Assembly (NCBI RefSeq): GCF_900107175.1
Contig: NZ_FNOZ01000015.1
Coordinates: 27,716-91,715, forward strand
Direction of reading: 5' to 3'
DNA: 64,000 nucleotides
From: Modestobacter sp. DSM 44400
GTDB lineage: Bacteria > Actinomycetota > Actinomycetes > Mycobacteriales > Geodermatophilaceae
Below are positions 17,088-25,681 of the stretch, one piece after another (position 1 is the stretch's first letter; each line of letters starts with the position of its first letter). The translations under genes and the position numbers were made by a program. The notes under the pieces are model-generated. The model searched no databases, was not told the origin of the DNA, and saw only the letters and a program-made list of their open reading frames with translations.

Positions 17088-18374
17088 CTACTGGCCGAGC
17101 AGTGCCAACGAGATGAACGGCAGGTAGGTCACCAGCGCGAGCGCCACCAACAGGACCAGAGCGCTGGGCATGGCTGCCCGGGCGACCTGCAGCACGCTCA
17201 TCTTCGAGATGCCGCTGGCCACGAACAGGTTCAGCCCCAGTGGCGGCGTCACCATGCCGATCTCCAGGTTCATCACCATGATCACCCCGAGGTGGATGGG
17301 GTTCACGCCGAGCGTCAGGGCGATCGGCAGGAGGATCGGCGCGATGATGAGGATCGCGCTCGAGGTCTCCATGAAGGCGCCCGCGATGAGCAGCAGGATG
17401 TTGACCAGGAGCAGGAACGTGAAGGTGTTGAGGTTGTAACCCAGGAACAGCTCGGTGATCTGCCCCGGGATACGTTCCGACGTCAGCACGAAGGAGAACA
17501 AGATCCCGTTCGCGATGATGAACATGATCATCGCTGACGTACGGGTCGACCTCAGCAGCACCTCCCCGAGGTCTTTGATGCTCAGCTCCCGGTAGATGCC
17601 CAGGGCCAGGATCAGGGCATAGGCGACCGCGACCGCGGCCGCCTCGGTGGGGGTGAAGACGCCGCCGTAGATGCCACCGAGCACGATCCCGGGCAGGGCC
17701 AGGCTGAGCACCGCGTCCCGCAGGGCACGCAGTTTGTCCGACCGGGTCATGCGTTGGCTCTCGTCGACCACGCCGAGGTTGCGCCGGCGGGAGATGACGA
17801 AGACCAGCAGCAGCAGCATCAAGCCGGCCATGATGCCCGGCAGGATGCCGGCGATGAAGAGGTCGCCGATCGACTCCTCGGTGGCGATCCCGTAGACGAT
17901 GAGCGGGATGGACGGCGGGATCAGGATGCCCAGCGACCCCGACGTCGCCACCAGGCCGGTGGAGAACTTCTTGCCGTAGCCGCTGTTCACCATCGCCGGG
18001 ATGATCAGCGTGCCGACGGCGACGACCGTTGCGGGGCTGGAACCGGAGATCGCGGCGAAGAACATGCACGCGAGCACAGCCGTCGCCGCCAGGCCACCGC
18101 GGACCTCACCGACGATCGCGTTGCCGGCGGCGATGAGTCGTCGGCTGATGCCGCCGCGGCTCATGATGCCGGCCGCCAGGACGAAGAACGGGATCGCCAT
18201 GAGCGGGAAGCTGTTGAGTGAGTTGAACAGGCGCTCCGGCACCTGGGTGAGCGGAATGGTCGTGAAGTAGAAGAAGTAGAGGAACGACGTCAGGCCCAGG
18301 GCGACCGCGATGGGCGCCGATGACGCCAGCAGCAGGAAGAGGACGACGACCAGCGTGATGATCGCCCCGGTCAT
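17088..18374 (-). CDS. dctM: TRAP transporter large permease (DctM-type)
   Basis: A 428-residue membrane protein with about 12 hydrophobic segments. DctM signatures are visible: SGSSPATVVAVGTL, GSLGILIPPSIPLIVYG, GVFTPTEAAAVAV and MVTPPLGLNLFV. It forms the ion-coupled transport channel (normally Na+-driven) with DctQ and receives substrate from DctP. ATG at 18374 overlaps the dctQ stop by 4 bases. The order of transcription is dctP, dctQ, dctM. The adjacent CoA-dependent pathway suggests a C4/C5-dicarboxylate such as itaconate. Confidence 0.92.
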   Translation of the reverse strand: MTGAIITLVVVLFLLLASSAPIAVALGLTSFLYFFYFTTIPLTQVPERLFNSLNSFPLMAIPFFVLAAGIMSRGGISRRLIAAGNAIVGEVRGGLAATAVLACMFFAAISGSSPATVVAVGTLIIPAMVNSGYGKKFSTGLVATSGSLGILIPPSIPLIVYGIATEESIGDLFIAGILPGIMAGLMLLLLVFVISRRRNLGVVDESQRMTRSDKLRALRDAVLSLALPGIVLGGIYGGVFTPTEAAAVAVAYALILALGIYRELSIKDLGEVLLRSTRTSAMIMFIIANGILFSFVLTSERIPGQITELFLGYNLNTFTFLLLVNILLLIAGAFMETSSAILIIAPILLPIALTLGVNPIHLGVIMVMNLEIGMVTPPLGLNLFVASGISKMSVLQVARAAMPSALVLLVALALVTYLPFISLALLGQ

Positions 18375-18925
18375 GCCCGGGTCTCCCCATCGAGCTTGGT
18401 GCCGGTTGCCTCGGCTTCGGACATGAGGATGGAGCCCTCGCCCTCCTCGAACGCGGTGCGGCCGCGGGCGGTGCGCCACACGATCTCCAGCGCCCGCACG
18501 AACATGAGCGTGAAGCCGATCGGGACGGCGGCCTCCACCACCCACAGCGGCAGCTTGGTCGAGGGGGTGACCGTCGAGGTGGAGAACGGCTCGAACAGGA
18601 GCAGCCAGGCGTAGATCCCGACCACCAGCAGGTAGATGGCGGTCAGGACGGCTCCGAGGACGGCCACGGCCCGCCGGACGCGGCCCTTCAGCACGATGAG
18701 CAGGACGTCGACGCTCACGTGCTCGTTGTGCCGCAGGGTGATGACGGCGCCCAGGAAAGTCGAGTAGATGATCAGATAGATGATCGCCTCCTCCGACCAG
18801 GAGAAGAAGACGTTGAAGAAGAAGCGCAGCAGCACCGCGCTCACTGCGATCGCCGTGGCCAGCCCCAGCGCCGTCATGGCCAGCGCGTTCTCGATGGCGG
18901 TCAGTATCTTGTCGAGCCGGGACAT
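18371..18925 (-). CDS. dctQ: TRAP transporter small permease (DctQ-type)
   Basis: A 184-residue protein with four transmembrane helices and the DctQ features FFSWSEEAIIYLIIYSTFLGA and RHNEHVSVDVL. A C-terminal cytoplasmic tail of ~30 acidic residues follows. ATG at 18925 is preferred over an upstream GTG because AGGAGA lies 6 bases before it. It couples DctP to DctM in the membrane. A very stable hairpin separates it from dctP. Confidence 0.9.
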   Translation of the reverse strand: MSRLDKILTAIENALAMTALGLATAIAVSAVLLRFFFNVFFSWSEEAIIYLIIYSTFLGAVITLRHNEHVSVDVLLIVLKGRVRRAVAVLGAVLTAIYLLVVGIYAWLLLFEPFSTSTVTPSTKLPLWVVEAAVPIGFTLMFVRALEIVWRTARGRTAFEEGEGSILMSEAEATGTKLDGETRA

Positions 18926-18946
18926 CCGATCTCCTGTCACGAAGCA

Positions 18947-18982
18947 CCGCGGGGGGCGGCGCCGCAGCGCCGCCCCCCGCGG
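18947..18982. terminator. Perfect 16-bp stem-loop between dctP and dctQ
   Basis: Bases 18947-18962 and 18967-18982 are perfect complements (CCGCGGGGGGCGGCGC and its reverse) around a 4-base loop CGCA. It lies between the dctP stop and the dctQ ribosome-binding site. It probably acts as an attenuator or mRNA stabiliser so that the binding protein is made in excess over the permeases, as is common for binding-protein-dependent transporters. Confidence 0.6.
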
Positions 18983-18999
18983 ATGAGCCCTGGGTCCGG

Positions 19000-20049
19000 T
19001 TACTTCTGTGCGAGCAGCGAGTCGATCAGGTCAGAATCGATCACGTCGCGGTACTGATCCCACACCGCCGGGACGACGGCGTCCTTGAAGGCCTGCCGCT
19101 CCTGGTCGGTCAGCTTGAGGATCTGGGTCGTCCCCGCGTCCTCGATCGTCTTCTTCGCGTCCTGGTTGAGCTGCGCGGCGATCTTGCGGTTGTAGTCACT
19201 CGCCTCGTCGGCCGAATCCTGCACGACCTGCTGGAGATCATCCGGGAGGCTGTTGAGGAAGTCGTTGTTGATCACCAGCACGTAGCCGATGTAACCGTGG
19301 TTGGACTCGGTGATGTTCGTCTGCACCGTGTGCATGTTCTGCGACTCGATGTTGGAGTACGGATTCTCCTGGCCATCGATAACCCCCTGCTGCAGGGCGT
19401 TGAAGACCTCGGAGAAGGCCAGTGGCGTGCTGTTGGCGCCCCATGCGGAGAACTGGGCGGCCAGCACGTCGGAGGGCTGGATGCGGAAGCTCAGCCCCTG
19501 GAGGTCGGCCGGCGTGCGCATCTCCGTGTTCGAGGACAGCTGCTTGAGGCCGTTGTCCCACAGACCGAGGACCTTGATGTTGTTGTCGGCCAGGGCCTGG
19601 TTCTCGAAGATGGCCTTCCCGGCGGGGGTGTCCGGGGATACGACCTTGGGGATGTCGTCGACGCTGTCGAACAGGAACGGCAGGTCGAGCACCTGCAGCG
19701 CCGGGGCCAGCGTGGTGAACTTCGCGCTGGCGGGCGCCAGGACCTGCACGCTGTTGGACTGCAGCGCCTGCAGTTCGTCCTTGTCCCCGTAGAGCTCGGA
19801 GTTGGGGAAGACGTCGACGGTGATCTTCCCGTCGGACTTCTCCTCGACGAGCTCCTTGAACTTCTCGGCGGCCTGACCCTTCGGAGTCTTGGGGGCCACC
19901 ACGTGGGAGAACTTGATCGTGAAGGTCTGATCCTCGCCTCCGCCACCACCGCTCCCACTACTGCGTGCGCCGCCACAGGCGCTCAGTGCGAGCACCGCGC
20001 TCAGCCCGAGCACGGCAACGCTCGTGGCACGACTCCGTCGTCGCATCAT
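19000..20049 (-). CDS. dctP: TRAP transporter substrate-binding lipoprotein (DctP-type)
   Basis: A 349-residue secreted receptor. The signal peptide ends in a lipobox (LSAVLALSAC) with lipidation expected at about Cys25, then a Gly/Ser linker. The mature protein has the DctP pattern: IKFSHVVAPKTPKG, FPNSELYGDKDELQALQ, GLSFRIQPSDVL (conserved Arg that binds a carboxylate) and QQGVIDGQENP. GGAGGAAA 6 bases upstream supports the first of two adjacent ATGs. First gene of the transporter operon, and divergent from the GntR/UTRA regulator. Confidence 0.92.
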   Translation of the reverse strand: MMRRRSRATSVAVLGLSAVLALSACGGARSSGSGGGGGEDQTFTIKFSHVVAPKTPKGQAAEKFKELVEEKSDGKITVDVFPNSELYGDKDELQALQSNSVQVLAPASAKFTTLAPALQVLDLPFLFDSVDDIPKVVSPDTPAGKAIFENQALADNNIKVLGLWDNGLKQLSSNTEMRTPADLQGLSFRIQPSDVLAAQFSAWGANSTPLAFSEVFNALQQGVIDGQENPYSNIESQNMHTVQTNITESNHGYIGYVLVINNDFLNSLPDDLQQVVQDSADEASDYNRKIAAQLNQDAKKTIEDAGTTQILKLTDQERQAFKDAVVPAVWDQYRDVIDSDLIDSLLAQK

Positions 20050-20117
20050 GTATTTCCTCCGTCGTCGACGGGCTCAGGGCAAGAGAGAACTGAGCCCTGG
20101 ATGTGCGCCCCGATTTG

Positions 20118-20163
20118 GCAGGCCATTCATACCCAGGAGTGTGACCTGGGTCAAGCTGCCTGC
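20118..20163. promoter_or_regulatory. Nested inverted repeats upstream of dctP
   Basis: In the ~290-base gap between dctP and the GntR gene, CCCAGG (20132-20137) and CCTGGG (20145-20150) are flanked by an outer pair GCAGGC (20118-20123) and GCCTGC (20158-20163), centred on the same point. The element is ~70 bases before dctP and looks like an operator. The rest of the gap shows nothing I can name. Confidence 0.45.
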
Positions 20164-20339
20164 TGCAAGTGACACCGAGACGTGACCACCGCCTTCCGAT
20201 GCCGGGTCTCCGCGGGCACCGCATGGGGCATGGGGACGACGTCGTGCGACCTAGACTGCCCCCACACCCACTACCGGGTGTCGAGGTTCCGGCACCCGGC
20301 GTGCTGCCCGGCCAGGGGGATGCTGCGATCGGAACCGCG

Positions 20340-21107
20340 ATGTACGAGGAGCCCAGGCGGGTCGCGGGAGCGGGCCGGCCGGAGCCGGCGTTCCGGCGTC
20401 TGGAGAACGACCTCCGTTCGCAGATCCACCGGAACGAGTTCCCCGCCGACACGCCGCTGCCCACCGAGGCCGAGCTCGCCCGCCGGTATTCGGTGAGCCG
20501 CCAGACGGTGCGGCGCGCCTTCCACGACCTGGTCGCCGAGAACCTGGTCTTCCGAGTTCCGGGCAGAGGCACCTTCGTGACCGCCCCGTCCGGGCGCTAT
20601 CTGCGCCAGTTCGGCTCGGTCGAGGAGCTGATGTCGTTGTCGGCCGACAGTCAACTGCAGGTCGTGCAACCCCTGACCGCGCTGGTGGACCCGACTGCCG
20701 CCGGGCGGCTCCGCCTGCCCGACGACCGCGTGGCGATGACGATCTTCCTCCGCCTGCACCACGGCGAGGCCTTCTCCCACACCGTCGCCTACCTCCCCCC
20801 GCGGGTCCGCGAGCGGCTCGGCGAGGTCGGTGAGCTGGCGAGCGCGGGAACCGCGAGCCGGGTGACCCTGATCGGCCTGCTCGACGCCGTACTCCCACGG
20901 CCGATCCGGGACGCCGAGCAGAGCATCACGGTCGCCATGGCGCCGGCTGACGTGGCGACCGCCCTCGAGGTCGAGACCGGCAGTGCCCTCCTGCGAATTG
21001 ACCGGATGTACTTCGACACCGACGGGGAACCCGTGGAGCTGGCGATCAGCCACTTCCACCCGGACCGCTACTCCTACCGCGTCCGATTGCACCGGAGCCC
21101 CGCCTGA
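20340..21107 (+). CDS. GntR-family regulator with UTRA domain
   Basis: A 255-residue protein. The GntR winged helix (~18-85) has LPTEAELARRYSVSRQTVRRAFHDL and the wing GRGTFV. The UTRA effector domain (~100-250) has the characteristic final strand pattern GEPVELAISHFHPDRYSYRV. ATG at 20340 is preferred; the frame is open further upstream but that part does not resemble the family. It sits between the TRAP operon (divergent) and the catabolic operon (same strand). A promoter-overlapping palindrome follows its stop, so it is the best candidate repressor of both. Confidence 0.85.
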   Translation: MYEEPRRVAGAGRPEPAFRRLENDLRSQIHRNEFPADTPLPTEAELARRYSVSRQTVRRAFHDLVAENLVFRVPGRGTFVTAPSGRYLRQFGSVEELMSLSADSQLQVVQPLTALVDPTAAGRLRLPDDRVAMTIFLRLHHGEAFSHTVAYLPPRVRERLGEVGELASAGTASRVTLIGLLDAVLPRPIRDAEQSITVAMAPADVATALEVETGSALLRIDRMYFDTDGEPVELAISHFHPDRYSYRVRLHRSPA

Positions 21108-21127
21108 GGTCCGGTCGTCGTCACCGC

Positions 21128-21161
21128 TTGACGGACCGGCCACATGCTGAATAAATGGCCG
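21128..21161 (+). promoter_or_regulatory. Promoter of the catabolic operon with overlapping operator
   Basis: TTGACG at 21128-21133 and ATAAAT at 21151-21156 are separated by exactly 17 bases, close to the sigma-70 consensus. An inverted repeat CGGCCA (21137-21142) and TGGCCG (21156-21161) covers the spacer and the -10 box. Binding there would block transcription. The expected start of transcription is near 21163, before the GTG start at 21203. Confidence 0.6.
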
Positions 21162-21202
21162 TACATTACCCGTTGAACCTCCCGCCCCGAGGAGCTGACG
21201 TC

Positions 21203-22390
21203 GTGCCCTCTCTTGCCAGCGAGCTCGCCACCTGGGCTGCTGACCTCGATCCGACCGCCGAGGACCTCGCGCTGGCGGACCGAGCGCTCGTGGACACCGT
21301 CGCCGTCGCCGTCGCCGCCCGCGCCGAGCCCGTCGTCGGCCGCGCCCTCGGCGTCTCGGAGGCCGCGCGCTGGGCCACCGCGGCCCACGTCCTGGACTTC
21401 GACGACCTGCACATGGAGTCGACGACGCACATCAGCACCGTCTGTGTCCCGGCCGTCCTGGCGACCGGCGGTGGGGCCCGGGCCTACCTGGCCGGTGCGG
21501 GGGTGATGGCCCGGATCGGCCGCGCGCTGGGCTGGGCGCACTACAGCGCCGGCTGGCATGCCACCACGACGGCCGGCGCGCCGGCCGCGGCTGTGTCGGC
21601 CGGCGTGGCCCTCGGTCTCGACGCCGAGCGGCTGGCCACCGCGATGGCCCTGGCAGTCCCGGCGGCGGGCGGGGTGCAGCGCGCCTTCGGCACCGATGCG
21701 AAGTCCCTGCAGGTCGGCTTCGCCGCCGACGCCGGCGTCCGGGCGGCTCGCCTGGCCGCAGCCGGCGCCACGGCCGACCCGCGGGCCCTCGACGGCTGGT
21801 TGGAGCTGGCCGGCGGCGACCCGAGCAGCCTCGACATGGGCGGCCCGGCGGTCCCGGGCGGCCTGGCCATCAAGGTGTTCCCCTGCTGCTACGCCCTGCA
21901 GCGCCCGATCAGCGCGCTGTCCGCGCTCCGCGCGGGCGGGGTGGACCCGGCCGAGGTGCGCCGGATCGTCGTGCGGACGCCGAAGGGCACCGTCACGCCG
22001 CTGAGCCACCACCGTCCCGTCACCGGGCTCCAGGCCAAGTTCAGCATGGAGTACGCCGCGGCCACGGCCCTGCTCGATGACTACGCGGGGTTCTGGAGTT
22101 TCACCGACGAGGCCGTCCAGCGGCCGGCGGCGCAGCGGCTGGTCGAGCTGGTCCAGATCGAACTGGGCGACGGCGGGGACTGGCTGCTGGCCGGGGAGTT
22201 CGACGCGGAGGTCCACGTGGGGGACGAGGTGCTGCGCGCCTCGCAGCAGTTCCCGCCGGGGTCGCCCCAGCGCCCTCCGACGCACGAGGAACTGCTGCGC
22301 AAGGTGCGGGAATGCCTGGCCGGCTCCGGTCTGGAGCCCGAGTCGATCGAGTGGTCGACCGCCGGGCAGCTCCTGCGCGACCACGTCTGA
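21203..22390 (+). CDS. MmgE/PrpD-family protein
   Basis: A 395-residue member of the MmgE/PrpD (2-methylcitrate dehydratase / cis-aconitate decarboxylase / immune-responsive gene 1) family. It has the helical domain with HVLDFDDLHMES and STVCVPAVLA, GWHATTTAGAPAAA and KVFPCCYALQRPI. GTG at 21203 is chosen because GAGGAG lies 8 bases upstream; an ATG at 21155 lies inside the promoter -10 box. Family members dehydrate, decarboxylate or isomerise tricarboxylic and unsaturated dicarboxylic acids. PrpD-like genes also occur in itaconate clusters, where their role is unclear. Confidence 0.82.
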   Translation: MPSLASELATWAADLDPTAEDLALADRALVDTVAVAVAARAEPVVGRALGVSEAARWATAAHVLDFDDLHMESTTHISTVCVPAVLATGGGARAYLAGAGVMARIGRALGWAHYSAGWHATTTAGAPAAAVSAGVALGLDAERLATAMALAVPAAGGVQRAFGTDAKSLQVGFAADAGVRAARLAAAGATADPRALDGWLELAGGDPSSLDMGGPAVPGGLAIKVFPCCYALQRPISALSALRAGGVDPAEVRRIVVRTPKGTVTPLSHHRPVTGLQAKFSMEYAAATALLDDYAGFWSFTDEAVQRPAAQRLVELVQIELGDGGDWLLAGEFDAEVHVGDEVLRASQQFPPGSPQRPPTHEELLRKVRECLAGSGLEPESIEWSTAGQLLRDHV

Positions 22391-22462
22391 CCCCGCGCGA
22401 GGCCGAACCATCGAAACGGCCGCAGTGCACCAAAGGACGCAACGAACCGAGGGAGGGGCCCC

Positions 22463-23620
22463 GTGGAAGGGCTGACCGAGGAAGAACAGGCGATCGTCGA
22501 GACCGTGCGGGACTTCGTCGACCGGGCGGTGAAGCCGGTGGTCCAGGAGCTGGACCACACGAACACCTACCCCGAGGCGCTCATCGAGCAGATGAAGCAG
22601 CTGGGCATCTTCGGCCTGGCGATCCCCGAGCCGTGGGGCGAGGTCCGGGTGAGCGCCCCCTGTTACGCGCTGGTAACCGAGGAGCTCGCCCGGGGCTGGA
22701 TGAGCCTGGCCGGCGCCATGGGCGGGCACACCGTGGTGGCCAAGCTCATCCTCGATCACGGGACGCAGGAGCAGAAGGACACCTACCTGCCCCGGATGGC
22801 GACCGGCGAGCTGCGCGCCACGATGGCGTTGACCGAGCCCGGCGGCGGCTCGGACCTGCAGGCCATGCGCACCACCGCGACGCGGGCCGGCGACGAGTAC
22901 GTCGTCAACGGGGGGAAGACGTGGATCACGAACGCCCGTACGTCCGGGTTGGTGGCCCTGCTCTGCAAGACCGACCCGGCCGCCGTCCCCGCCCACTCGG
23001 GCATCAGCATCCTGCTGGTGGAGAAGGGCCCGGGCTTCACGGTCTCCCGCGACCTGCCGAAGCTGGGCTACAAGGGTGTGGAGAGCTGCGAGCTCTCCTT
23101 CGACGACTACCGCACCCCGACGAGCGCGCTGCTCGGCGACCATGAGGGCCGTGGGTTCTCGCAGATGATGCGCGGGCTGGAGATCGGCCGGATCCAGGTC
23201 GCCTCGCGGGCCCTCGGCGTCGGCCGCGCTGCTCTGGAAGACGCCTTGCGGTACGCCCAGGAGCGGGAGAGCTTCGGCAAACCTATCTGGAAGCACCAGT
23301 CGATCGGGAACTACCTCGCCGACATGGCGACCAAGCTGATCGCAGCGCGGCAGTTGGTGCTCTACGCCGCCCGGCGGTTCGAGGCGGGAGAGCGGGCCGA
23401 CATGGAGGCCGGGATGGCGAAGCTCTTCGCCTCCGAGACGGCCATGCAGATCGCGCTGGACGCGATCCGCATCCACGGTGGCTACGGATATTCGACCGAG
23501 TTCGACGTCGAGCGCTATTTCCGGGATGCCCCGCTCATGATCGTCGGCGAGGGCACGAACGAGATCCAGCGGAATGTCATCGCGCGCCAGCTGGTCAGCC
23601 GCAACAGCGTGGCCCCGTGA
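22463..23620 (+). CDS. Acyl-CoA dehydrogenase
   Basis: A 385-residue FAD enzyme that makes a 2,3-trans double bond in an acyl-CoA. Signatures are ALTEPGGGSDL, TWITNA, RIQVASRALGVGRAALEDALRYA and IHGGYGYS. The probable catalytic Glu is in EGTNEIQRNVI. A GGGAGGGG sequence precedes the GTG start. It lies in the same operon as MmgE/PrpD and CitE. The substrate may be a short branched or dicarboxylyl-CoA (methylsuccinyl-CoA is one option), but this is inferred from context only. Confidence 0.88.
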   Translation: MEGLTEEEQAIVETVRDFVDRAVKPVVQELDHTNTYPEALIEQMKQLGIFGLAIPEPWGEVRVSAPCYALVTEELARGWMSLAGAMGGHTVVAKLILDHGTQEQKDTYLPRMATGELRATMALTEPGGGSDLQAMRTTATRAGDEYVVNGGKTWITNARTSGLVALLCKTDPAAVPAHSGISILLVEKGPGFTVSRDLPKLGYKGVESCELSFDDYRTPTSALLGDHEGRGFSQMMRGLEIGRIQVASRALGVGRAALEDALRYAQERESFGKPIWKHQSIGNYLADMATKLIAARQLVLYAARRFEAGERADMEAGMAKLFASETAMQIALDAIRIHGGYGYSTEFDVERYFRDAPLMIVGEGTNEIQRNVIARQLVSRNSVAP

Positions 23621-23621
23621 C

Positions 23622-24500
23622 ATGAGCCAGGCCGCTGACCAGGGTTCCGGACGTCCGGATGCACGGAGCGCGTGCTCCTGGCTGTTCGTCCCCGGAGACC
23701 GTCCCGACCGCTTCGGCAAGGCGGTGGCGAGTGGAGCCGATCTGGTGGTGTGCGACCTCGAGGACGCCGTCGGCGTGGACGCCAAGGCGCCGGCCCGCGG
23801 CGAGGTCGCCCGCTGGCTCGCCGGTGGCGGGGTGGGCTGCGTGCGGATCAACGCGCACGGGACGCCGTTCCACGACGCGGACGTCGCTGCGCTCGCCGGC
23901 GCGCCCGGCCTGGTCGCCGTGATGGTGCCCAAGGCGGAGGACCCGCGGCGGCTGACCGCGCTGAGCGAACGCCTGGGACCGGGCACCGCCGTGGTGGGAC
24001 TGGTCGAGACCGCACTGGGCGTGCACCGCGTCCACCGGCTGGCCGCGACGCCTGGGGTGGCGCGACTGGCCTTCGGTTCGGTCGATCTCGCCCTTGACCT
24101 GGGCGCGGAGGACGCCGCACTGCCGCTGCTGTTCGCGCGCTCCGCGCTGGTGCTGGCCTGCCGGGTCGCGGGCCTCCCGGCGCCGGTGGACGGCGTCACG
24201 CGGGAGCTCGACGACCCGTCGGCCATCGGATCGGACACCGCCGCTGCCGTCGGCGTCGGCTTCGGCGGCAAGCTGTGTGTGCACCCGAAGCAGGTGAGCG
24301 CCGTCAACGCGGGTTTCCGGCCCAGCGACGCCGACGTCCGGCACGCCCGCGAGGTGCTGGCTGCCGCCGCCGGCGGGTCTGCCGCGCGGATCGGTGGGCA
24401 GATGATCGACCGGCCGGTCCTCGAGCACGCCTGGCGGGTGTTGCGGCGGGCCGGCTCCGATTCCGGCTCCGATGCGCCGGACAGTCCCCCCACGATATGA
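23622..24500 (+). CDS. HpcH/HpaI-CitE family lyase, candidate (S)-citramalyl-CoA lyase
   Basis: A 292-residue Mg-dependent TIM-barrel enzyme. CitE-type motifs are SWLFVPGDRPDRFGKA, VVCDLEDAVG (metal-site Glu/Asp), VRINAHGTPF, MVPKAEDP, LVETALGV, FGSVDLALDLG and CVHPKQV. In itaconate catabolism this protein splits citramalyl-CoA into pyruvate and acetyl-CoA. ATG at 23622 comes one base after the acyl-CoA dehydrogenase stop. Malyl-CoA or citryl-CoA lyase activity cannot be excluded; the neighbouring CoA-transferase and MaoC hydratase favour citramalyl-CoA. Confidence 0.82.
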   Translation: MSQAADQGSGRPDARSACSWLFVPGDRPDRFGKAVASGADLVVCDLEDAVGVDAKAPARGEVARWLAGGGVGCVRINAHGTPFHDADVAALAGAPGLVAVMVPKAEDPRRLTALSERLGPGTAVVGLVETALGVHRVHRLAATPGVARLAFGSVDLALDLGAEDAALPLLFARSALVLACRVAGLPAPVDGVTRELDDPSAIGSDTAAAVGVGFGGKLCVHPKQVSAVNAGFRPSDADVRHAREVLAAAAGGSAARIGGQMIDRPVLEHAWRVLRRAGSDSGSDAPDSPPTI

Positions 24501-24510
24501 GGAGTGCACC

Positions 24511-25681
24511 GTGCTGCCGTTGACCGGGATCACCGTCGTCGCCTTGGAGCAAGCGGTGGCAGCCCCGTTCGCCACCCGGCAACTGGCCGACCTGGGAGCT
24601 CGCGTGCTCAAGGTGGAGCGGCCCGGGGTCGGCGACTTCGCCCGCGGCTACGACGAGACGGTCGAGGGGATGTCCAGCTACTTCGTGTGGCTGAACCGGG
24701 GCAAGGAGAGCGTCGCCCTGGACATCAAGGACCCCGACGACCGGGCGGTGCTGGACGCGATGCTGGCCGAAGCCGACGTGTTCGTGCAGAACCTGCTGCC
24801 CGGGGCGACGGCTCGTCTCGGCCTGGACCAGGAGACCCTCCGCGACCGGCACCCACGGCTGATCACCTGCTCCATCTCCGGCTACGGCTCCGACGGGCCC
24901 TATCGCAGCAAGAAGGCCTATGACCTGCTCGTCCAGTGCGAGGCGGGGTTCCTGTCGGTGACCGGAACGCCCGGGTCGCCGGCGAAGGCCGGTGCGTCGG
25001 TCGCCGACATCTCCGCCGGCATGTACGCCTTCACCGGTGTGCTGACCGCGCTGTACGAGCGGGAGCGGACCGGCGCCGGCACGAGCTTCGAGGTGGCGAT
25101 GCTCGACGCGTTGGGTGAGTGGATGGGCCAGCCGTACTTCTACGCCCGCTACGGGGGCTCGCCGCCGCCGCGTACCGGCGCCCGCCACGCGTCCATCGCC
25201 CCCTACGGGCCGTACCGGGCCGGGGGCGGCGCCCAGGTGTTCATCGGGGTGCAGAACGAGCGGGAGTGGGCGGCGCTGTGCACCGATGTGCTGGCCCGGC
25301 CGGACCTGGCCGAGGATCCGCGCTTCGTCCGCAACTCCCGCCGGGTCGCCAACAACCGCCGAGCTCAGTACGCTGCTCGAGGCGGCGCTGGCGCAGCTGA
25401 CCGCCGACCAGGTCACCGAGCGCCTCGACGAGGTGGGCATCGCAAACGCACGCCTGCGGACGATGGCCGAGTTCGCCGAGCACCCCCAGCTCGAAGCCCG
25501 CGATCGCTGGCGGGATGTCGACTCCCCGGTCGGCCCACTCCGTTCACTCCTCCCGCCGGTCACCGTCCCCGGACGGGAGTCCGCCATGGGGCCGGTGCCG
25601 GCCATCGGGCAACACACTGACGCCATCCGTGCGGAGTTCGCCTCTGGGCGCGACCGGACGCGCAGACAGGAGCAGTCATGA
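24511..25681 (+). pseudogene. Class III CoA-transferase, paralogue 2, broken by one frameshift
   Basis: GTG at 24511 (AGGAG 7 bases upstream) opens a frame closely similar to the CoA-transferase at 11800: LTGITVVALEQAVAAPFATR, KVERPGVGDFARGYDETV, YDLLVQCEAGF. It stays in frame to about base 25356 (NSRRVANN). Family similarity then continues in the next frame (AELSTLLEAALAQLTADQV) to a TGA at 25679-25681 that overlaps the MaoC ATG. The local sequence AACAACCGCCGAG is best explained by loss of two bases from CGCGCC, or one extra base. Unbroken flanks argue for a recent mutation or a sequencing error. The intact enzyme would load CoA onto itaconate or a similar acid. Confidence 0.8.

Noticed and set aside
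17088..18374. TRAP permease start further upstream in the same frame (to 18947)
   Set aside because: The longer frame is antisense-like over dctQ; the ATG at 18374 overlaps the dctQ stop and matches the family start.
21155..21202. ATG start for the MmgE/PrpD gene at 21155
   Set aside because: It overlaps the predicted -10 box; GTG 21203 has GAGGAG at the right distance.
21074..24493. A 1139-codon open frame on the minus strand
   Set aside because: It is antisense to the MmgE/PrpD, acyl-CoA dehydrogenase and CitE genes and shows no family motifs.
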